Assembly (NCBI RefSeq): GCF_030651995.1
Contig: NZ_JAUSBN010000068.1
Coordinates: forward strand, 1-60,095
DNA from: Reyranella sp.
Lineage (GTDB): Bacteria; Pseudomonadota; Alphaproteobacteria; Reyranellales; Reyranellaceae
Length of the DNA: 60,095 nucleotides
Direction of reading: 5' to 3'
Shown: positions 31,885 through 41,661 of the stretch, piece after piece
Position numbering within the stretch: the stretch's first letter is position 1
Layout: every line of letters begins with the position of its first letter
Notes under the pieces: generated by a model
Told to the model about the DNA's origin: nothing
Seen by the model: only the letters and a program-made list of their open reading frames with translations
Databases searched by the model: none
Position numbers and translations under genes: made by a program

Positions 31885-32580
31885 TCAGCTTTTCCGCGAC
31901 ATCCCCTTGAGAAACCGCTGGATCCACTCCGGCCCCGTGCGCCGGGCACCGGCCCCGGGCCGGCGCTTCGCCCAATCCATCAGCAGCGCCAGCGGAAACC
32001 AGTCCTCGCGCTCGTCCTGCAGGCCGCGGGCCGCCAGCGAGACCTTGGGGACGGGCACCGGCGTCACGCCTTCCTGCTCGGGCCCGGCACAGAGTTCGGC
32101 CGGCGAGGTCACGAGATACTCGCGGCAGACCAGCGGCCGGTCGGGGTGGATCGAGCAGCTCTCCTCCTCAAGGAACGGGCAGGGAATGCCCAGCGCGAAA
32201 TAGGCGGTCGACAGCTCGCGGTCGGGCCGGCCCTTGCGTTCCTTCAGATCGGCGGTGGCGAGGGCTGATTCGGCGGCGGCGAAACGGCCTTCCAGCACGG
32301 CGCGCCGCTCCGCGGGCAGGGCCGCGACCGTCGACAGCAGCCGTTCAGCTTCCGTGCGCGAGATCGGCACGAGCTGGCGGCAGCAGGCCCCGCACCCCTT
32401 GCGGCAGGAGATCGCCTTGCCGGCCTCGGCCGCCGTCACGACGGCGTTCACCAGCCCCTGCAGGGCCGGCACGACGTCCGCCGCGGGCACGGGGCCGCTC
32501 GGGACGGTGATCGGATGGACGATCCGGAGGTCGCCCACGGAGAGGCGAAGAGTGGCGGTAGAATGGGCCTCGGCGGCCAT
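31885..32580 (-). CDS. YkgJ-family cysteine-cluster protein
   Basis: 231 residues. The CxxCxxCC-type cluster is in SCRKGCGACCRQLVPIS and a second set is PCPFLEEESCSIHPDRPLVC. These form the metal (zinc or Fe-S) binding core of the YkgJ/UPF0153 family. The N-terminus (LRLSVGDLRIVHPITVPSGP) is beta-rich. ATG 32580 was preferred over an in-frame upstream ATG at 32622, which would run into the alaS promoter region. It converges with recA and is divergent from alaS. Family members are common near other alphaproteobacterial housekeeping genes; the biochemical role is unknown. Confidence 0.82.
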   Translation of the reverse strand: MAAEAHSTATLRLSVGDLRIVHPITVPSGPVPAADVVPALQGLVNAVVTAAEAGKAISCRKGCGACCRQLVPISRTEAERLLSTVAALPAERRAVLEGRFAAAESALATADLKERKGRPDRELSTAYFALGIPCPFLEEESCSIHPDRPLVCREYLVTSPAELCAGPEQEGVTPVPVPKVSLAARGLQDEREDWFPLALLMDWAKRRPGAGARRTGPEWIQRFLKGMSRKS

Positions 32581-32636
32581 TTCCCCTGGGCTCCCTGTTC
32601 TGGACTTGGCGGGCGGGCGCACGCTACAAGGCCGGC

Positions 32637-35302
<2,666 letters not shown>

Positions 35303-35306
<4 letters not shown>

Positions 35307-35647
35307 GGCGCGCGATCGCCCTCGTGATGGCGGCGGCGGCGATGTCGGCCTGCGCGCCGAAGGATTTTTCCAAGGAAGGCGCCGACGCGGAGCAGTTCAC
35401 CAAGGACGAATCCCTGTGCCGCACCCAGGTCCGCGCAAGGGCGCAGCAGGAGCGCAACATCGACGACCAGCGGCGGGCGACCTTCTCGGCCGAGCGCGAG
35501 CGCTACGGCCAGCAGGGGCTCTACTCCGACATGGCAAACCAAGGTTACAAGTACAACTACGAGCGCATGATGGCGAACTGCATGGAGGCGCGTGGCTGGG
35601 CGCCCAAGCAGAACGGGCCCATCCCCATGCCGAAGCTCACCTGGTGA
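35303..35647 (+). CDS. small lipoprotein, unknown
   Basis: 114 residues. MRRAIALVMAAAAMSAC is a lipoprotein signal with cysteine at 17 (lipobox MSAC). The mature part is highly charged, probably helical (DQRRATFSAERERYGQQG), and ends NCMEARGWAPKQNG, a pattern seen in small proteobacterial envelope lipoproteins with two conserved cysteines. Start overlaps the alaS stop (ATGA), so it is translationally coupled. Function unknown. Confidence 0.7.
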
Positions 35648-35648
35648 C

Positions 35649-35939
35649 ATGGACGCGCTGACCGTTTTCCTTCTCTATCTGGCCAGCGGCGCGGCGACTT
35701 TCCCCCTCACGATCCTGCTGGTGCGCGGCGTGGTGTCGGTGGCGGCGCCGGCGCGCGCCACGCCTGCCTTTCATCAGCGGCTGGACAGTGCGATGGGCTG
35801 GTCGATCACCGTCTGGATCCTGGGCGTCTTCGTCTTCTATGCGACGGCCATTCTGATGGAGCGGCAGAAACCCTGCGACGAGCAGCGGACCAACCAGCTC
35901 ACCTACGAGTGCAAGAAGTTCCTGGGCGCCATCAAGTAG
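35649..35939 (+). CDS. small two-span membrane protein
   Basis: 96 residues with hydrophobic segments at the N-terminus (FLLYLASGAATFPLTILLV) and in the middle (WSITVWILGVFVFYATAI). The tail carries two cysteines (KPCDEQRTNQLTYECKK). The ATG at 35649 starts next to the lipoprotein stop codon (TGAC-ATG), so these two and alaS are one operon. It overlaps the convergent membrane gene by 8 bases. No function is recognised. Confidence 0.6.
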   Translation: MDALTVFLLYLASGAATFPLTILLVRGVVSVAAPARATPAFHQRLDSAMGWSITVWILGVFVFYATAILMERQKPCDEQRTNQLTYECKKFLGAIK

Positions 35940-37239
35940 GACGGCGGCGTTTCGACAGCGCCGTCCACAGGCTGCGCCCTGCGAACTCCACCAGGGTGCC
36001 GAACAGGACCAGAATGAAGGCGTTCACCGGAACGGCATACATGTGGCTGGGCAGCGCCAGGATCGCCTGGGCGAGGAAGAGGCCGAGAAAGGCAAGCGAC
36101 ACGGCCTCGATCGGCAGACCCTGGGGAAAGCCCACCCGCCGCCACAGGCCCAGCCAGGTTGCCGCCAGCAGGTGCACGAGACCGATCGCCAGCACGATCC
36201 CGAAGGGCGGGCCGGGGTGCAGCGTCGGCACGGCGAGCAACTGCAGCGCCTTCTGCCAGTAGATGCGCGCCACCTCGACCGGATCCTCCGCGATGCGCGA
36301 GAGATAGAGCTTCCACATCAGGCGGAAATACTCGGGCGAGCAGAAGACGAGCCCGGCCTTGTTGGCGAGGTCCTCGCCATAGTCGTCGTCATAGCGGATG
36401 CCCCACTTGTTCTCGACGAACCCGAGGCCGAGGTAGAGCGTGTGCGACAGGCCGTGCGTCTGCAGCCGCTCGACCGGCGCCATGGGGAACGCGGCATCGC
36501 GCGCCATCGTGATCCATTTGGGGGCGAGCAGGGCGGCGAGAGCCAGCACGATGACGAGCGCCGGGCGTATGAGGGCGCGGAACTCACGCGGTCGCTGCAA
36601 CACCGCCATCGTCGCCACGGCGCCCAGGGTCAGCGCGAAGCCCATCAGGCCGATCGACTCGCGGACCAGGGTCACGACGGCAAGTGCCACGATCCCCCCT
36701 CCGATCCAGGCCCAGCCGCTGCGCGTCGCGATCGCCAGCGGCAGCAGGCCGGCCAGGCTCACCATGCCGATGAAGGCCCAGTGCGGGGAGGTGCCCATCC
36801 AGCCCAGGAACTCGGCCGGCCCCAGCGCCAGCAGCACGATCGAGGTGATCCAGGCCCGCCGCGAGAACAGCAGCCCCGCCAAGGCCACGAGGCCGATCGT
36901 GTTGAGGAGCGTGCTGAGACGCGCCACGTCGACCAGGGTGGCGCGTTTGCCGGTGATTGCCGCCCAGCCGCTGAGCAGCAGGGCATGGCCCGGATCGTCC
37001 GCGATGGCGCGCTCGGAGATCGGGATCAGCCGGCCGTCCTCGCACACCGCCAGCCACACGCCGCGCGCCACCGTGCAATCGGTACTGTCGAGCCAGACGT
37101 TGGTGGCACGCCAGTCGGACGGCATGATGTCGGGCATGTACTCGTAGCGCCGGACATCCTCGAAGGTCCGCGCGAACGGTCCCCACACCAGCCCTGCCAC
37201 GCAAACTGCGAAGGCCAGCCACTTCAACGCCGATGCCAT
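35932..37239 (-). CDS. polytopic membrane protein, unknown
   Basis: 435 residues with about nine hydrophobic segments, beginning WLAFAVCVAGLVWGPFA. A loop after the first helix contains MPDIMPSDWRATNVWLDSTD and CTVARGVWLAVCEDGR (two cysteines). Its layout of N-terminal helix, periplasmic loop and multi-helix body resembles GT-C type glycosyltransferases or O-antigen-associated membrane proteins, as does the 16544 gene, but no catalytic motif is clear. It converges with the small membrane gene and is divergent from a lipoprotein gene. Confidence 0.65.
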   Translation of the reverse strand: MASALKWLAFAVCVAGLVWGPFARTFEDVRRYEYMPDIMPSDWRATNVWLDSTDCTVARGVWLAVCEDGRLIPISERAIADDPGHALLLSGWAAITGKRATLVDVARLSTLLNTIGLVALAGLLFSRRAWITSIVLLALGPAEFLGWMGTSPHWAFIGMVSLAGLLPLAIATRSGWAWIGGGIVALAVVTLVRESIGLMGFALTLGAVATMAVLQRPREFRALIRPALVIVLALAALLAPKWITMARDAAFPMAPVERLQTHGLSHTLYLGLGFVENKWGIRYDDDYGEDLANKAGLVFCSPEYFRLMWKLYLSRIAEDPVEVARIYWQKALQLLAVPTLHPGPPFGIVLAIGLVHLLAATWLGLWRRVGFPQGLPIEAVSLAFLGLFLAQAILALPSHMYAVPVNAFILVLFGTLVEFAGRSLWTALSKRRRPT

Positions 37240-37337
37240 CCGGTCTTCCCGACTCCCCCACGGACCAGGTTCGGTCCACCGTGGAACATCCCCGACCGGA
37301 ACGTGAATGCCAAGCCATTGCGCGCTAGGATGACGGC

Positions 37338-37754
37338 ATGTCGATCAAACGGCTGTTGGCGGTCCTCTCGATCCTGGCCCTGTCGCCCGGGTGCGAAACG
37401 CGGGCGGAGCGTGAGGCGGTGTTCGATGGCCAGCTTCGCGCAATGGCGGGCTCGCCGGAGGCCGGGCTGCTGAACAGCATGGGCCGCATCCCCGACAACA
37501 CCTACCAGCTCGAGGACGGCGCCAAGATCCTTCAGTGGCGGTGGGACACGTCCTACATCGATCCGGGCATGCCGCCGATGTATCAGCGCTTCGGCGGCTG
37601 GGGATGGGGCTGGGGCGGCGGCTGGTGGGTCCCGATGGGCGGCTTCCCGCCGACCCTGGTGCGCCAGAGCTGCATCGTCGAATGGACGATGGTGTCGGGA
37701 TCGGCGCAGGGCTATCGCTGGCAGGGCGCGGGCTGCCAGAAGGTCACGCCCTGA
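37338..37754 (+). CDS. glycine/tryptophan-rich lipoprotein, unknown
   Basis: 138 residues. The signal MSIKRLLAVLSILALSPGC has a lipobox ending at cysteine 19. The mature part has a low-complexity block RFGGWGWGWGGGWWVPMGG flanked by cysteine-containing beta-type sequence (QSCIVEWTMVSGSAQGYRWQ). That looks like a small envelope lipoprotein with one disulfide (CIVEW and GCQKV). Function unknown. The gene is monocistronic, with a terminator shared at its 3' end. Confidence 0.7.
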   Translation: MSIKRLLAVLSILALSPGCETRAEREAVFDGQLRAMAGSPEAGLLNSMGRIPDNTYQLEDGAKILQWRWDTSYIDPGMPPMYQRFGGWGWGWGGGWWVPMGGFPPTLVRQSCIVEWTMVSGSAQGYRWQGAGCQKVTP

Positions 37755-37758
37755 AATG

Positions 37759-37800
37759 AAAAAGACCGACCGGTCCTTCCGCGAAGGTCCGGCCGGCCTC
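37759..37800 (-). terminator. terminator of the PRC-barrel gene (shared hairpin)
   Basis: An imperfect GC-rich hairpin (GGCCGGCCGGACCTTC / GAAGGACCGGTCGGTC on the minus strand) is followed on that strand by TTTTTC. It stands between two convergent genes and probably acts on the minus-strand transcript. Confidence 0.65.
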
Positions 37801-37814
37801 TTCAGCGTCCGTGC

Positions 37815-38177
37815 TTACCAGTAGGTCGGAACGCCGTAATACTTGTCGACCTGACGGCCATAGTCCGGCGTCCAGGTGAAGTCTTCCGCACCGTCGTAGG
37901 TCGGCGCGCCTTCCAGGACCTTCCTGTCGAGAGCCACGACATACCCGCCCTGGCGCTCGTCGTACTTCAGCGTCGACCACGGCAGCGGATGGTGCTTCTC
38001 GCCGATCCCGAGGAAACCGCCGAACGACATGACCGCGTAGATGGCGCGGCCGCTCACCTTGTCGATCATGATGTCCTCGACGGTGCCGAGCTTGTCGCCT
38101 TGCAGATTGTAGACATCCGTGCCGGTGACGCGCTCGGCGGCGATCAGGTTCTTCGGCGTCAGGGTAAGGTCGGTCAT
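37815..38177 (-). CDS. PRC-barrel domain protein
   Basis: 120 residues. The PRC-barrel core is LIAAERVTGTDVYNLQGDKL, GTVEDIMIDKVSGRAIYAVM and SFGGFLGIGEKHHPLPWSTL, the standard pattern of stress-associated photosynthetic-reaction-centre-like beta barrels. The tail DYGRQVDKYYGVPTYW is common among alphaproteobacterial members. ATG 38177 has AGGAGAG upstream. Such proteins are often stress-induced; no regulation is visible here. Confidence 0.85.
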   Translation of the reverse strand: MTDLTLTPKNLIAAERVTGTDVYNLQGDKLGTVEDIMIDKVSGRAIYAVMSFGGFLGIGEKHHPLPWSTLKYDERQGGYVVALDRKVLEGAPTYDGAEDFTWTPDYGRQVDKYYGVPTYW

Positions 38178-38268
38178 CGCTCTCTCCTGTTGATGGTGGG
38201 TGCCTGAGCAACGCAGGCTCGCCCGGCCAGTTGCGGGAGGTCGCGAAGACTTCACATTGCGGAACGCC

Positions 38269-38547
38269 TCATCCGGGCGACTTGCGCAAGCGCTCGCTGA
38301 CGGCAGCAACCATCGCCTCATAGGAGGAGAGATCCCGGGCGGTGCCGGCGCGCGGCAGGGCGCTGTAGCGCTGGCGGCCGAAGTCCGTCAGGCGCGCGAC
38401 GCCGGCGTCGATCTCGACCAGCGCCAGGGATTTCAGGCGCGTGAGGTCCCGCGGCGCCAGGTCCTTCATGGGGGAAATGCCCAAAGCGACTCGGCGCAGG
38501 GTTACTTCCTCGTTGGGACTGAGTGGAGCATCCAGGCTACGTGACAT
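38269..38547 (-). CDS. small winged-helix-like hypothetical protein
   Basis: 92 residues, soluble. PMKDLAPRDLTRLKSLALVE, then IDAGVARLTDFGRQRYSALP, resemble the helix-helix-wing layout of small winged-helix proteins. The ending is charged (AVSERLRKSPG). It could be a small regulator or a DNA-binding accessory protein, but the similarity is only structural in pattern. It lies 91 bases upstream of the PRC-barrel gene in the same direction, so possibly cotranscribed. The 460 bases upstream hold only a palindrome (CCGTCGTCCC ... GGGACGACGG) and a repeat. Confidence 0.55.
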   Translation of the reverse strand: MSRSLDAPLSPNEEVTLRRVALGISPMKDLAPRDLTRLKSLALVEIDAGVARLTDFGRQRYSALPRAGTARDLSSYEAMVAAVSERLRKSPG

Positions 38548-38904
38548 CGTCTTCCCCTCACATAACTAGAGGCCCATTCCGGTGTGCAGGGCAAGCTCAA
38601 CTGGCCGCATCCGCGGTGCGGTTTCTGCTTCGGAGGTTAACTAGCTGACGGAAGCGGCGCTGGCATGACGCTGCCTGTGACATCGCTGCGACCGGCGGGG
38701 CCTGTGTCACAGCCCCGGCGCCGTACGTGTCAGGCGCGTGAATGCGCGTGGGAGGGCAGGGCAAACGCAATGAAATATTCCGTCGTCCCTCCACTCCGCG
38801 CTAACGCGCTCCGGTCGGGACGACGGGCAATTGCGCCAAGTAGGATAGCCCTAGCTGGGTGGAGGAGGCCGCCCCTCGAATACCTCGGGGTAAACTCAGC
38901 GACC

Positions 38905-38988
38905 GTCTCGAAGGGTGGGCTTCAGGCGTGGTGCTCGTGCCCATGCTTCGAGACGCGCTCCTGCGGAGCGCTTCTCAGCATGAGGTTG
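38905..38988. repeat. palindromic intergenic repeat, family A copy 2 (left end missing)
   Basis: Begins at TCTCGAAGGGTGGGC and ends CTTCTCAGCATGAGG. The outer left arm (CCTCATCCTGAGGAG) found in other copies is absent, so this copy is truncated. Confidence 0.75.
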
Positions 38989-39010
38989 AGGGGTGAAGCT
39001 CGGCGCGTTG

Positions 39011-40240
39011 CTACTCGGCGGCGCGGACGGCCTGGGTGGCCGCCTGCTTCACGGGGGCGATGCCCTTCATCGTGCCGCCGTAACGGTCGGTGAAGGCGGT
39101 CGTGTCGATCTCCGCCAGGTCGATCTCGCGGTTGAGGACCTGTTCCTTCCACTTCAGGAGCTGCGGATGCGCCTCCTGGAACTCGGGCATCACTTCCTTC
39201 GCGAACAGCTCCAGCGATTCGCAGATGTCCTCGTGGCGGTTCTTGCCGGCCTGGTTCAGCAGCACGACCTGGTCGATGTTCGACTCCTGGAACTTCTTGA
39301 GCTTGCGCCGGATCGTGTCGGGCGAGCCGATCAGCCCGCCGCGCAGCGAGGCCGCGTGCTGCTCCGGGTTGGCCTTCTTCCACTTCTCGTACTCTTCCCA
39401 CATGTTGACCGTGCCGGCGGGCGGGCGGCGGCGGTCGGCCGACTGGCCGTAGAAGCGCAGCGCGAACTGGAAGAAGGTGTCGCCGTCGGCGCGGGCGCGG
39501 GCCTCTTCATCCGTCTTGGCGCACATGAAGAAGCTGACCAGCGCGATGTTCGGGTTCGTCTTGTAGTCGGCGAGCTTCTTCTGCCGCTTCACGAAGGCGT
39601 TGTAGTAGGCGTGCACCCAGGCATGCGCGGCGTCGGCCGAGACGAACTGGAAGCCCAGCGCGCCCATGCCCCATTCGCCGGCCTTGGTCAGCGTCTGCAG
39701 CTGAGAGCAGGCGACCTAGAGCGGCGGATGCGGCTTCTGCAGCGGCTTCGGCACGACCATGCGCAGCGGGATGTTCCAGGTCTTGCCCGCATGCTCGCTG
39801 GGCCCGTCCTTGAACATCGGCATGATGGCGCGGACCGCTTCCTCGAAGATCTCGCGCTTGTTCTCCATGGTGACGCCGAACGGCTCGAGCTCGGTGATCG
39901 AGGCACTCTCGCCCATGCCGAACTCGCAGCGCCCGTTCGACAGCAGGTCGAGCGTCGCGACCCGCTCGGCCACGCGCGTCGGATGGTTGGTCGTGACCTG
40001 GAAGATGCCGTGGCCCAGCCGGATGTTCTTGGTCCGCTGGCTCGCCGCCGCGAGGAAGGATTCAGGGCTCGGGGAGTGGGAATACTCTTCGAGGAAGTGA
40101 TGCTCGACCTGCCACGCATGGTCGTAGCCCAGCCGGTCCGCCAGCTCGACCTGGTCGAGCGCGTTCTGGTAGAGCCGATGCTCGTCGCCGGGCGCCCACG
40201 GGCGGGGCAGCTGCAGCTCGTAGAAGATGCCGAATTTCAT
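39011..40240 (-). pseudogene. luciferase-like (LLM class) flavin-dependent monooxygenase, interrupted by amber codon
   Basis: The full frame would give about 409 residues of an FMN-dependent TIM-barrel monooxygenase. The first part (MKFGIFYELQLPRPW, EHHFLEEYSHSPSP, GHGIFQVTTNHPTRVAERVA) and the second part (GALGFQFVSADAAHAWV, GLIGSPDTIRRKLKKFQE) are both well conserved and in one frame. TAG at 39716-39718 falls in HPPL-*-VACS, where the family motif is HPPLWVA; a single TGG to TAG change explains it. GGGAGGG precedes ATG 40240. Either the gene is recently dead, the amber is suppressed, or it is a sequencing error. Confidence 0.8.
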
Positions 40241-40478
40241 GGTGTTCCCTCCCTTTAAGGTAAGCATGACGCGGATTTGGCCCGGCGCAATGGACTCTGA
40301 CCGGCTGATGGAATTGGCTTTTGTGGCACCGGCAGGTGCCATCGACCGGTGGCGGTACCATGATACCCGCGCCGGGGGAGGTCCCTTCGGAAACACTTGA
40401 TTCGTTTATTGCGTTTGTTTCGTTTATGCGCCGTTCTCCGGCTTTTTCAGTAGTTTGGTGATCCACCTCTTGCGGGCG

Positions 40479-40496
40479 TGATAGCGTATGCTATCA
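40479..40496. promoter_or_regulatory. operator of the FitA/VapB-VapC pair
   Basis: TGATAGC-GTAT-GCTATCA is an inverted repeat with 7-bp arms, ending 7 bases before the antitoxin ATG. This position and form are normal for autoregulation by an antitoxin-toxin complex. Confidence 0.7.
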
Positions 40497-40503
40497 TTCC
40501 ACG

Positions 40504-40737
40504 ATGGCTCAACTCCTGGTCCGAGACCTCCCCGAAGCCCTCGTGCTGGCGCTCAAGGAACGTGCCGCCGCCAACGGCCGAAGCGCCGAGGCCGAGCACC
40601 GCCTGATCCTCGAAGAGGCCCTGCGCAGCGGTCGTAACGAATTCCGCAAGCGCGCCGCCCGTCTCCGCGCCGGGACTGCCGGCAGAATACAGGGCGAATC
40701 GGCCGACCTCATCCGCGAGGATCGCGACTCCCGATGA
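40504..40737 (+). CDS. antitoxin, FitA/VapB ribbon-helix-helix type
   Basis: 77 residues. The N-terminal ribbon-helix-helix domain is MAQLLVRDLPEALVLALKER, then AAANGRSAEAEHRLILEEAL, the FitA-like pattern. The C-terminal part is positively charged and likely disordered until it binds the toxin (FRKRAARLRAG and IREDRDSR). The ATGA overlap with the PIN gene and the palindromic operator directly upstream complete a type II toxin-antitoxin unit. It would repress its own promoter and neutralise the ribonuclease. Confidence 0.85.
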   Translation: MAQLLVRDLPEALVLALKERAAANGRSAEAEHRLILEEALRSGRNEFRKRAARLRAGTAGRIQGESADLIREDRDSR

Positions 40738-41171
40738 CCATCGTCGTCGACGCGTCGATCGCGCTGAAGTGGGTGCTGGAGGAGCCGGGGAGCGACGCTG
40801 CCGAGGAACTGCTGGAAGAGGATCTCGCAGCTCCCTCGCTATGGTTATTGGAGGCGGGCAACGCGCTGTGGCGCCGCACTGTCCGTAAGGAGCTGACGCA
40901 AGCGGAAGCCGAGGAGCGGTTGACAGAACTCGCCAAAGCACCAGTCGCAAGCGTGCCGCTGGAGCAGGACCTTCCGGAGGCGATGCGCCTCGCCCTCCAG
41001 CTCAATCACCCGGTCTACGACTGTCTCTACCTTGCGCTCGCGAAGCGCCTGGGGACCTATGTCGTTACTGCCGACACCCGGTTCGGCCAGGCAGTGGCCG
41101 ACCATGGGACGTATGTCGGGCACATTCGGGTCTTGTCGCCGATAGTCCGCGGTACAGGGCCGCGAATGTAG
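40734..41171 (+). CDS. vapC: VapC-like PIN-domain toxin ribonuclease
   Basis: 145 residues, the normal VapC length. The four acidic residues of the PIN active site are present: D6 (IVVDASIALKW), E40 (WLLEAGNALW), D96 (PVYDCLYLALA) and D114 (VTADTRFG). It should cleave RNA with Mg2+ or Mn2+ when free of antitoxin. The start overlaps the antitoxin stop. All catalytic residues are intact, so the toxin is probably active. Confidence 0.9.
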   Translation: MTIVVDASIALKWVLEEPGSDAAEELLEEDLAAPSLWLLEAGNALWRRTVRKELTQAEAEERLTELAKAPVASVPLEQDLPEAMRLALQLNHPVYDCLYLALAKRLGTYVVTADTRFGQAVADHGTYVGHIRVLSPIVRGTGPRM

Positions 41172-41264
41172 CGTCATGGCGAGCAAGCCGACGCATTCAT
41201 ACTTGGTTCGCGATGTTTGCGGTCGCTGGTTCGCCATCGTGAGGAAGAACTCCGGCGAAGGTGA

Positions 41265-41636
41265 GTGAGGGTTATGGGCTGTTATCCGAGTTGGAAGAGC
41301 TACATCTCAAGGTTTTCTTTGCCGATCGCAAGTCAGAGCTCGTGCCGCGATTCCCACCCGGCAGAATACGAGCTTCTAGCTAAACTGCCGATAAAGCTTC
41401 TGGAGATTCAGAAATCTATTCGCGCACAGATGCGAGGCTCGTCCACCGAGTCAGCGCGTCTTGATTGGCTCTGGAGCTATCGCAATCTGAGACACGGCAC
41501 CTTTCTCCGTCGGAATCAATTTCTAGAACTCTTTGTTGCGGCTAAGGGCGTTGCTCCTGGAAAGCTCGCCGAGGCAACAATGGCGCTACTTTTAATTTTT
41601 GGAGTCGCGCCAGAGGCATTTTTGAATGCGTTTTGA
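41265..41636 (+). CDS. AT-richer hypothetical protein
   Basis: 123 residues from GTG 41265 (ATG 41274 is an alternative). The base composition here is clearly less GC-rich than its neighbours, and a 30-residue frame (41176-41268) precedes it. The sequence (IKLLEIQKSIRAQMRGSSTE, then ARLDWLWSYRNLRHGTFLRR) is helical and basic; the end ATMALLLIFGVAPEAFLNAF is hydrophobic. No family is recognised. It sits behind a toxin-antitoxin pair and may be a transferred fragment. Confidence 0.4.
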   Translation: MRVMGCYPSWKSYISRFSLPIASQSSCRDSHPAEYELLAKLPIKLLEIQKSIRAQMRGSSTESARLDWLWSYRNLRHGTFLRRNQFLELFVAAKGVAPGKLAEATMALLLIFGVAPEAFLNAF

Positions 41637-41661
41637 TTTGCGGATGAGCTGGAAACTTTCG

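Noticed and set aside
38548..38900. Small frames between the winged-helix-like gene and the repeat
   Set aside because: No start with a ribosome site and no recognisable protein. Only a dyad (CCGTCGTCCC / GGGACGACGG) stands out.
39716..39718. TAG as pyrrolysine in the monooxygenase
   Set aside because: Pyrrolysine is restricted mostly to methylamine-using archaea and a few bacteria, and the family has tryptophan here. A point mutation is simpler.
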